DNA of 6,248 nucleotides. Origin: Thermoplasmatota archaeon (GTDB lineage Archaea; Thermoplasmatota; E2; DHVEG-1). Under the pieces are notes generated by a model. It was not told the DNA's origin, did no database searches, and was given only the letters and a program-made list of their open reading frames with translations. The stretch spans positions 1 through 6,248 of the forward strand of contig JAUWOO010000104.1 in assembly GCA_030612095.1 (NCBI GenBank). The letters run 5' to 3'. The position numbers and the translations under genes were made by a program. Positions 1 to 5,273 of this stretch are shown here, piece by piece; positions within the stretch are counted from its first letter, which is position 1, and each line of letters opens with the position of its first letter.

Positions 1-1470
1 GTCAGTACCAGGATGGGGTTGATGCCCAGTCATCGCAGTGGTTCGATTATCTAAGACCGTTATAACCACATCATGGCTATGATGTACGGCGTTGATGATC
101 GGCGGAATTCCAGAATGAAAGAATGTTGAATCACCCATAAATGATATAATAGTATGATCAGTAGAGGCAGCAAGTCCACATGCCGTGCCAGCATTAGACC
201 CCATACATAATAATAGATCTGCCATCTCCAATGGTGGTTCTTTTCCTAGCGTATAACACCCAATATCCGTTGGATAGACAGTTCCCTTCGGGGAAGCTTT
301 TTTAACGGCATAGTAAGTAGCACGATGAGGACACCCTGGACACAGAGACGGTGGACGACTGGGTATTTTAATTTCGGGTTTTACCGGTTTTGAATTTGGA
401 TTTTCTACTTTGAATATTTTAGATAATGCCTCTGTGACAATATCGGGGTTATATTCATATAATCGAGAGAAATGCCCAGTTGACTTACCATATAATTTAA
501 CGTCTGTTCCTAAATCATAGATCATTTCTTTACACTGGTTTTCAAGGATTGGTTCAAGCTCCTCAACAATTACTATGTTTTTACATGATTTGACGAACTT
601 TTCACACATTTTTCTGGGCAAAGGATGAGTCATTCCAAGTTTTAGAATTCTAACATCTAGTTTTAAATCGTCAACTACCTCTCTAACGTAGTTAAAAGAA
701 ACGCCAGAAGTAACTATCCCCCAGTCGTCTGGCTTTCCAACATTTATTATCTCATTAAATGGTGATTTTTCTGAGATTTTTTCTGCACGTTCCATCATTT
801 TCAGGAGTTCAGGATGTCTTGCACGTGCAACTGCAGGGGTTGTAACAAGCATCGGACTTTTTTCAAAATGTCCTTTTCCTCGTGGTTTTACAGGTTTCTT
901 TAAAACCACAGCACCTCTAGCATGATTCAGTCTTGTAACAGTCCTTAACAGTATGGGAGACTGTAGCTCTTCAGATATCTCAAAACCCAGTCTTGTCATT
1001 TCCTTAGCCTCTTCAGGAGTTGTAGGTTCGAGCATGGGCGCACTGGCAAAAATTGCAAAATAGCGGTTGTCCTGTTCATTTTGAGAAGAATGACAATATG
1101 GGTCATCTGCGGATACTATAACATGCCCGCCTCTGCACCCTACATATAAGTAGGTCATAAAAGCATCACTTGCCACATTTAGGCCGACATGTTTCATACA
1201 CGTTAGGGCGCGTAGGCCGGAAAATGATGCCGCAGCAGCCACTTCAAGTGCTACTTTTTCATTGGTTGAATACTCAAAGTAAAAAGAGGGTTTTTTTCCT
1301 TTTCTTTTGAGATACTTTGCTATCGCCGAGAAAGTATCTGCTATCTCTGATGATGGTGTGCCTGGATAGGTTGTTGCAACATCAACACCCGCTTCAAGAG
1401 CACCTCTAGTGATTGCCTCGTTTCCAAGTAAAAGTATTGTTTCCTTAGGTTTTGACTCCATTATTTCCAT
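1..1470 (-). CDS. iorA: Indolepyruvate:ferredoxin oxidoreductase, alpha subunit (partial, C-terminus outside window)
   Basis: This subunit oxidatively decarboxylates aryl pyruvates (indolepyruvate, phenylpyruvate, hydroxyphenylpyruvate from aromatic amino acid transamination) to aryl-CoA, passing electrons to ferredoxin; it is cytosolic and works with IorB, which is not in this window. I translated 490 codons without a stop. Residues 13-50 carry the N-terminal pyrimidine-domain signature (LLLGNEAITRGALEAGVD, then YPGTPSSEI), and NEKVALE lies at 70-76. CPGCPHR is at 377-383. The thiamine diphosphate/Mg site is GDSTF at 446-450 followed by LDNRTTAMTG at 473-482. The family is usually about 600-650 residues and ends in a ferredoxin-like domain with two 4Fe-4S clusters; that part should lie beyond position 1. 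The ATG at 1470 is chosen because GGGGAGTGAT sits just upstream; an in-frame ATG at 1461 is the alternative. The gene is divergent from the J-protein gene. Confidence 0.95.
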   Translation of the reverse strand, partial: MEIMESKPKETILLLGNEAITRGALEAGVDVATTYPGTPSSEIADTFSAIAKYLKRKGKKPSFYFEYSTNEKVALEVAAAASFSGLRALTCMKHVGLNVASDAFMTYLYVGCRGGHVIVSADDPYCHSSQNEQDNRYFAIFASAPMLEPTTPEEAKEMTRLGFEISEELQSPILLRTVTRLNHARGAVVLKKPVKPRGKGHFEKSPMLVTTPAVARARHPELLKMMERAEKISEKSPFNEIINVGKPDDWGIVTSGVSFNYVREVVDDLKLDVRILKLGMTHPLPRKMCEKFVKSCKNIVIVEELEPILENQCKEMIYDLGTDVKLYGKSTGHFSRLYEYNPDIVTEALSKIFKVENPNSKPVKPEIKIPSRPPSLCPGCPHRATYYAVKKASPKGTVYPTDIGCYTLGKEPPLEMADLLLCMGSNAGTACGLAASTDHTIISFMGDSTFFHSGIPPIINAVHHSHDVVITVLDNRTTAMTGHQPHPGTD

Positions 1471-1473
1471 ATA

Positions 1474-1483
1474 ATCACTCCCC
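1474..1483 (-). promoter_or_regulatory. Ribosome binding site of iorA
   Basis: Read on the minus strand this is GGGGAGTGAT, a near match to the archaeal Shine-Dalgarno consensus GGAGGTGATC, a few bases before the ATG at 1470. It favours that start over the in-frame ATG nine bases further in. Confidence 0.7.
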
Positions 1484-1536
1484 TTAGTAGTCTAAAGAAC
1501 TCTACATTTCAGCCCATTTGGGGAATTTAAGGAGAG

Positions 1537-1545
1537 CATATAAAG
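1537..1545 (-). promoter_or_regulatory. Putative TATA box for iorA
   Basis: The minus strand reads CTTTATATG here. An archaeal TATA box lies about 25 bases before transcription start, which would put the start near 1515 and give a leader of about 45 bases containing the Shine-Dalgarno site. The expected purine-rich BRE element upstream is not obvious, so the call rests on the TATA match and the spacing. Confidence 0.5.
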
Positions 1546-1622
1546 CTAACTAGTGGAAGAGATCGATCAATGCTGTTTTCAACTGGAAAAAGCGATTCTG
1601 ACAGGGTTAAAAGGTTTATTTC

Positions 1623-1638
1623 ATTTTGACATTTTGAC
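1623..1638 (+). repeat. Tandem 8-bp direct repeat (ATTTTGAC twice) upstream of a TATA box
   Basis: ATTTTGAC occurs at 1623-1630 and again, with no gap, at 1631-1638. The pair ends nine bases before the TATA-like element at 1647-1655 and so covers the place where an activator, or a repressor overlapping the BRE, would bind. The match is exact, but the unit is short and AT-rich, so chance is possible. Regulatory function is inference. Confidence 0.45.
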
Positions 1639-1646
1639 ACCTTATA

Positions 1647-1655
1647 TTTATATAT
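1647..1655 (+). promoter_or_regulatory. Putative TATA box for the J-protein gene
   Basis: TTTATATAT is a good archaeal TATA match. It would place transcription start near 1677 and give a leader of about 90 bases before the GTG at 1769. A second candidate, AAAATATATT at 1714-1723, would give a shorter leader of about 25 bases. I cannot choose between them from sequence alone. Confidence 0.45.
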
Positions 1656-1757
1656 CTTAGTGTTAGAAGATAACATGTAGCATAAATAAATAACATATTG
1701 TGTTTAGCAATGTAAAATATATTACTAGATGTATTCGTTTCACATTCTCATTATATA

Positions 1758-1763
1758 GAGGTG
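1758..1763 (+). promoter_or_regulatory. Ribosome binding site that sets the start of the J-protein
   Basis: GAGGTG matches the core of the archaeal Shine-Dalgarno sequence and stands five bases before the GTG at 1769. The longer reading from the GTG at 1700 has no such site in front of it. This is the main reason for starting the protein at 1769. Confidence 0.75.
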
Positions 1764-1768
1764 GCATC

Positions 1769-3145
1769 GTGGACAAAAGGAAACTGACATATTATTCATT
1801 GATAGGAACGGCACTTGGCGGGGTAACTGGATTGGTTCCCATTATTGCATGTTTAAATTTTTTTTCATTGGTTGATGGGGTTACCCATGGCTTTGTTACA
1901 ATCAACATTGTTGCCTTGACTATCGGTTTTTGTGCTGCATATCTTATCATATTTAAATCAGCAAAAAGTTTGGATTGGTTCAAAACGAAACATTGGATAT
2001 TAATCAACTCATCTATCGGTGCAATCTTTGGTCTGTTGGTAGGGTACTTTGCCAATACCGGTGAAATATACTGGTTTGTTATAGGGTTTGCAATAATCTC
2101 ACTCATACCAATGGTTAATTTTTTAGTAGTAGCTTTTTGGTTAGGAGCCGCGATATATGGTTCATACTATCCAATCGATTTAATCCCAATTTTAAATGAC
2201 ATTCTTCCTACCCATCTAACAGATACTTCAATGATATGGATAACAGGTCTACCCCTATTTGCAGTTCCTTTATTTGCATTCTTGGGATATTGGATGGTTG
2301 GAATAATATCAGGATCCCGCAAAAAGAGGGTTTTGGCACCAACAAAGATAATTGATCGAAGAGGACTCAAAGTAGAGATGGGGGAATATAAGTCCAAATT
2401 AAGTGGATGGAAAAACGAGGGATACAGTACGTCTGAATTGGAAGAATCATTAAAGAACGGGAATTTACTCAGCAAGATACAAAACCTCAGGGCCTTTGAA
2501 TCTAAAATCCAGAAACTTGAGCAATTTGAAAAGGAGATATCAACTCTAGGCGTAGAAGGATTCGACTATGAAATTGTCTCGATAAAAAAGAAATTAAAAA
2601 ATCCCAATGAGATAGATAATATAGAATCAGAACTTTCGATGTTAAAAACTAGGATCGAAGTAAAGATTGGAAAACTAATTGACAAAACAGATGAGAAAAT
2701 TAAAAATGCAATCAGTGACGCAGCAAAATCAAAAGATTCGCAGCGATTGAGCGCACTGAAAATCTTAGAAATGGAGTTTTATACTTTCTCTGAGAAATTT
2801 AGATCTACTAAAATCCCATATAAGGATGCTATGTGCAATATCCTGGATCTGAATCATCAAGCTGAAACACTTGATATTCCCCATGAAAAAAAACAGGAAA
2901 TGCCTGACCCGGTTCATGTTAAAAAAACAAATTATTATGACATTTTGAGTATAAAGCCCGATGCCACCCAAGAACAGATAAAGAAAATGTTTAAAAGATT
3001 GTCATTAGCGTATCATCCTGATACTGAAGCAGATACTGGCGTGGATGGCGATCGCAGATTTAGGACGATTATCGAAGCATATGAAACTTTAAAAGATCCG
3101 GGTAAACGAAAAAAATACGATTTAGAAAATGGAATACAACAGTGA
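1769..3145 (+). CDS. Polytopic membrane protein with helical repeats and a C-terminal J domain
   Basis: The 458-residue protein starts at GTG 1769 (a 23-residue longer reading from GTG 1700 lacks a ribosome site). Residues 8-180 hold about six hydrophobic segments (near 8-34, 43-63, 77-95, 100-115, 117-133, 155-180). The charged stretches DKRK at the N-terminus, KSAKSLDWFKTKHW between segments 2 and 3, and RKKR after segment 6 fit a six-segment model with both ends in the cytosol. Residues 204-303 are charged and helical and contain two degenerate repeats beginning near WKNEGYSTSELEESL and GVEGFDYEIVSIKKKL. A further helical stretch leads to a J domain at about 388-455, with NYYDIL, the HPD motif at 416-418, and a typical AYETLKDPGKRKKYD end. 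J domains stimulate the ATPase of Hsp70 (DnaK). There is no G/F-rich or zinc-finger region, so this is a class C J-protein, not DnaJ itself. No dnaK or grpE lies nearby. Its client and process are unknown. Confidence 0.85.
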   Translation: MDKRKLTYYSLIGTALGGVTGLVPIIACLNFFSLVDGVTHGFVTINIVALTIGFCAAYLIIFKSAKSLDWFKTKHWILINSSIGAIFGLLVGYFANTGEIYWFVIGFAIISLIPMVNFLVVAFWLGAAIYGSYYPIDLIPILNDILPTHLTDTSMIWITGLPLFAVPLFAFLGYWMVGIISGSRKKRVLAPTKIIDRRGLKVEMGEYKSKLSGWKNEGYSTSELEESLKNGNLLSKIQNLRAFESKIQKLEQFEKEISTLGVEGFDYEIVSIKKKLKNPNEIDNIESELSMLKTRIEVKIGKLIDKTDEKIKNAISDAAKSKDSQRLSALKILEMEFYTFSEKFRSTKIPYKDAMCNILDLNHQAETLDIPHEKKQEMPDPVHVKKTNYYDILSIKPDATQEQIKKMFKRLSLAYHPDTEADTGVDGDRRFRTIIEAYETLKDPGKRKKYDLENGIQQ

Positions 3146-3228
3146 GACGGAGATATGGAGAGAGAGTTACTACTAACCATAGTTAAAAAACCAGCTGTAT
3201 GCAATTAATGGACACGTGCAAACCAAAC

Positions 3229-3237
3229 GATATAAAT
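3229..3237 (+). promoter_or_regulatory. TATA box for thiDN, leaderless spacing
   Basis: GATATAAAT follows an A-rich BRE-like stretch (AAACC AAAC). From the centre of the TATAAAT at 3231-3237 to the ATG at 3263 is about 29 bases, so transcription should begin at or within a few bases of the start codon. Together with the lack of any Shine-Dalgarno sequence, this suggests a leaderless mRNA. Confidence 0.65.
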
Positions 3238-3262
3238 CCAACTACAACATAGCATAGCTCAT

Positions 3263-4618
3263 ATGAAGAAAAAGGTTGCATTGTCCATAGCAGGTTCTGA
3301 CCCGTCAGGTGGAGCAGGGATACAAGCAGATTTGAAAACATTCGCTGCTCTCGGTGTGCATGGGACAACAGCAGTAACTTGCATCACTGTTCAAAACACA
3401 CAAAGAGTGGAAAAAATCCACAAGCTTCCCCTGGATATCATAGAAAATCAAGTTAGTATTCTGGCAGAAGATTTTAAGATAGATGCTGTAAAAACTGGAA
3501 TGCTTTATGACAGTGAAATAGTGTCTTGTATTTCAAAAAAAATCTCACAGTATAGTCTGAAAGGCGTGGTAGATCCTGTGATGATTGCCACTAGTGGCGA
3601 CATGCTATCAGAAGAAAGTTTTGTTGATACAATTAAAAAAGAACTTATCCCTAAAGCATACATAGTAACACCAAACATCCACGAAGCGTACATGTTAACC
3701 GGGGAAAAAATAGAAACAATAGATGAAATGAAAAAAGCCTGTAAAAAGATCTACGAAATGGGACCGAAATATGTTCTGATAAAAGGGGGGCATCTTGATA
3801 ACACACATGCCCACGATGTACTTTTTGACGGGGAAAGATTTACCGTTTTGTCTTTGCCAAAAATTCCAGATAAGAAAGCCCATGGTTCCGGATGCACGCT
3901 ATCCGCATTGATAACCGGTTTACTTGCGTTAGGGGAAACACCAGATTTTGCAGTTAGGAAAGCCAAACACATTCTTTGGAATATGATAGAACAAGGATAT
4001 ATCCCAGGAAGGGGATCAGATGTTCTAAATCATTCATCTGGCCTAGTTTGGGAGATGCCCTATTCGTTTCCAACTAATGATCATTTTACTACATGGCTGG
4101 ATTTAAAAATATCTGTTGACAATCTCTTATCGTTTCTACCTAAAAAATATGTCCCAGAGGTGGGAATGAACATTGGATATGCTCTGCCAAATGCAAAAAA
4201 ACTAGAACAGGTATGTGCAATTAACGGGAGAATCACTAAAACACAGGATAACTCAAGAATGTGTGGTGGTCTTGCGTTTGGTGTGTCAAAACACATAGCA
4301 GCTATAGTCCTGGCGGCGATGACTTTCGACCTCGACGTGAGATGTGCCATGAATGTAAGATACTCTGAAAAGAACCTTGAAAAATGCAAAAAGGTAGATT
4401 TTACAATAGGTTCGTTCGATAGAACAAAAGAACCAACAAAGAAAATATCGACAATGGAATGGGGAACCAAAGAAACAATAACACGTCTCAATTACATACC
4501 AGATATCATATATGATACTGGAGGAATAGGTAAAGAACCGATGATAAGAATTCTTGGAAGAAATCCAAAAGAGGTTGTAGATAAGGCATCCATTCTATCA
4601 AAAGATCATGATAACTGA
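3263..4618 (+). CDS. thiDN: Bifunctional hydroxymethylpyrimidine (phosphate) kinase / thiamine-phosphate synthase (ThiD-ThiN fusion)
   Basis: ThiD phosphorylates HMP and then HMP-phosphate; ThiN joins HMP diphosphate to thiazole phosphate to give thiamine phosphate, replacing bacterial ThiE. Both act in the cytosol. The ThiD domain spans about 5-240: SIAGSDPSGGAGIQADLKTF at 8-27 (substrate site), DPVMIATSGDML at 104-115, TPN at 136-138, VLIKGGH at 171-177, and HGSGCTLSA at 207-215 with the conserved Cys211 of the ribokinase-type anion hole. The ThiN domain spans about 265-445: PEVGMNIGYALPNAK at 298-312, GRI at 322-324, VSKHIA at 341-346, AMNVRYSE at 362-369, SFDRTKEP at 384-391, STMEWGT at 396-402 and GKEPMIRILG at 423-432. 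From memory, an Arg and a His 21 residues apart are essential in a characterised archaeal ThiN; here Arg323 and His344 have that spacing. The 451-residue length is normal for the fusion. Start: ATG at leaderless distance from a TATA box. Confidence 0.96.
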   Translation: MKKKVALSIAGSDPSGGAGIQADLKTFAALGVHGTTAVTCITVQNTQRVEKIHKLPLDIIENQVSILAEDFKIDAVKTGMLYDSEIVSCISKKISQYSLKGVVDPVMIATSGDMLSEESFVDTIKKELIPKAYIVTPNIHEAYMLTGEKIETIDEMKKACKKIYEMGPKYVLIKGGHLDNTHAHDVLFDGERFTVLSLPKIPDKKAHGSGCTLSALITGLLALGETPDFAVRKAKHILWNMIEQGYIPGRGSDVLNHSSGLVWEMPYSFPTNDHFTTWLDLKISVDNLLSFLPKKYVPEVGMNIGYALPNAKKLEQVCAINGRITKTQDNSRMCGGLAFGVSKHIAAIVLAAMTFDLDVRCAMNVRYSEKNLEKCKKVDFTIGSFDRTKEPTKKISTMEWGTKETITRLNYIPDIIYDTGGIGKEPMIRILGRNPKEVVDKASILSKDHDN

Positions 4619-4663
4619 GTATACCTGTAAACGGCCAATCCATAATATGAGGAAAACACATAT

Positions 4664-4678
4664 GGAAAGGTTTATAAA
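4664..4678 (+). promoter_or_regulatory. Strong BRE/TATA promoter of alba
   Basis: GGAAAGG (purine-rich, BRE-like) runs directly into TTTATAAA at 4671-4678, one of the best TATA matches in the window. Transcription should start near 4700, giving a leader of about 35 bases that holds the GGAAGGAG ribosome site. A strong promoter suits an abundant chromatin protein. Confidence 0.75.
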
Positions 4679-4720
4679 CGGAAAAATTGTTGATAGAAAA
4701 CGAAAAAAACAATGAATTCA

Positions 4721-4728
4721 GGAAGGAG
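4721..4728 (+). promoter_or_regulatory. Ribosome binding site that sets the alba start
   Basis: GGAAGGAG ends six bases before the ATG at 4735. The open frame can be read back to a TTG at 4687, but that start would lie upstream of the predicted transcription start near 4700 and has no ribosome site, so the ATG is preferred. Confidence 0.85.
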
Positions 4729-4734
4729 AAGTTT

Positions 4735-5025
4735 ATGGCAGAAAAAGAAAAAACCGATGAGAACACAATATTTGTTGGAAACAAACCACCGATGAGCTAT
4801 GTACTTGCAGTAGTAACACAGTTCAATGGCGGATCAGACGACGTGATAATAAAAGCTAGAGGCAGAGCAATAAGCAGAGCAGTAGACACAGCAGAGATAA
4901 CAAAAAACAGATTTGTGACCAATTCAAAGATCAAAGATATAAAGATTGGGACAGAGGCCATCACAAACGAAGAAGGTAGAACCTCCAACGTATCCTCAAT
5001 CGAAATAACTTTGACGATCAAATAA
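4735..5025 (+). CDS. albA: DNA/RNA-binding chromatin protein Alba
   Basis: Alba is a small basic dimer that coats double-stranded DNA and also binds RNA. The 96-residue protein matches the family along its whole length: IFVGNKPPMSYVLAV at 12-26, VIIKARGRAISRAVDTAEI at 37-55, NRF at 58-60, IKIGTEAI at 69-76 and GRTSNVSSIEITL at 81-93. The ARGRAIS-AVD segment is the family's most conserved core. Residue 16 is Asn where Sulfolobus Alba has the acetylatable Lys16; Lys17 is kept. Pro19 replaces the usual Val of 'KPVMNY', and Ser21 the usual Asn. The nine-residue N-terminal tail is hydrophilic and charged, as in many Alba proteins. The gene stands alone between its own promoter and a terminator. 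There is no second alba copy in the window. Confidence 0.97.
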   Translation: MAEKEKTDENTIFVGNKPPMSYVLAVVTQFNGGSDDVIIKARGRAISRAVDTAEITKNRFVTNSKIKDIKIGTEAITNEEGRTSNVSSIEITLTIK

Positions 5026-5069
5026 AGAGATTGGAGTTATTGCGGCAACATATGCCTTGAAAAAGTACG

Positions 5070-5116
5070 TTTTTTAAGTGTTGAGTGTATTTACTCAACC
5101 CATATTTTTTATTTTT
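5070..5116 (+). terminator. Stem-loop with flanking T tracts after alba
   Basis: GTTGAGT (5080-5086) and ACTCAAC (5093-5099) form a perfect 7-bp stem around a six-base loop. Six Ts precede it (5070-5075), and TTTTTT and TTTTT follow at 5105-5110 and 5112-5116. Archaeal termination mainly needs T-rich tracts in the non-template strand, which are present twice; the hairpin may add to it or protect the 3' end. It is the only clear terminator in the window and separates alba from pyrG. Confidence 0.7.
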
Positions 5117-5192
5117 CAGACTTTACAGGCTGTAGGAAAATTTAGAATACTGGTATCTACAAATGAGAGATTGGGAGAATTAGCAACTGTCA

Positions 5193-5200
5193 TTTTTATA
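5193..5200 (+). promoter_or_regulatory. Alternative TATA box for pyrG
   Basis: TTTTTATA would start transcription near 5222-5225 and give a leader of about 50 bases. That leader contains no Shine-Dalgarno sequence next to the ATG, so I rank it beside, not above, the element at 5231-5240. Confidence 0.3.
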
Positions 5201-5230
5201 GCATAATGTTCCCCAAGTAGCATACAAAAA

Positions 5231-5240
5231 TCATTTAAAC
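5231..5240 (+). promoter_or_regulatory. Putative TATA box for pyrG
   Basis: TCATTTAAAC follows an A-rich BRE-like run (ACAAAAA). It would start transcription near 5262, only about 12 bases before the ATG at 5274, giving a very short leader. No Shine-Dalgarno site precedes the ATG, which agrees with a leaderless or near-leaderless mRNA. Confidence 0.45.
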
Positions 5241-5273
5241 AAGTGAACGCATGCACAAGTCCCATTGATAAGC

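Larger units (their letters stand above)
1471..1768. other. Divergent intergenic region between iorA and the J-protein gene
   Basis: About 300 bases hold promoters for both directions. Apart from those and the ATTTTGAC pair, I see a short palindrome CCCATTTGGG at 1513-1522, which falls on the predicted iorA transcription start, and GATCGATC at 1561-1568. The only plus-strand frames are tiny (19 codons from an ATG at 1570, nine from an ATG at 1729) and lack ribosome sites. I see no RNA gene. Confidence 0.6.
5026..5273. other. Intergenic region between alba and pyrG
   Basis: This 248-base gap contains the alba terminator and the pyrG promoter candidates. Between them lies an odd palindrome TACAG-G-CTGTA at 5124-5134. 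A 49-codon minus-strand frame (5265 to 5116) crosses it but lacks a ribosome site and a recognisable product, so I do not call it a gene. Confidence 0.55.

Noticed and set aside
1729..1758. Nine-codon upstream frame (ATG to TAG) whose stop touches the ribosome site of the J-protein gene
   Set aside because: No ribosome site of its own and very short; translational coupling is possible but unsupported.
1700..1768. N-terminal extension of the J-protein from GTG 1700
   Set aside because: No ribosome site before 1700, whereas GAGGTG sits five bases before GTG 1769; the extra 23 residues add nothing recognisable.
3146..3262. TPP riboswitch or small RNA upstream of thiDN
   Set aside because: I find no TPP aptamer core and the TATA box is too close to the ATG to leave a leader.
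4081..4491. Long minus-strand open frame (136 codons) inside thiDN
   Set aside because: It lies wholly opposite the well-matched ThiN domain and shows no family resemblance; a coding shadow. The same holds for the other minus-strand frames inside the J-protein, thiDN, alba and pyrG genes.
1769..5025. J-protein, thiDN and alba as one operon
   Set aside because: Gaps of 117 and 116 bases each contain a good TATA box at the right distance from the next start, which points to separate transcripts; no overlaps or short spacings occur.
5116..5265. Minus-strand frame of 49 codons between alba and pyrG, starting MGLVHAFTCL and ending just before the T tracts
   Set aside because: No ribosome site, no recognisable family, overlaps the pyrG promoter; a frame of this length is expected by chance in AT-rich DNA. 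Conservation of the protein in relatives would revive it.
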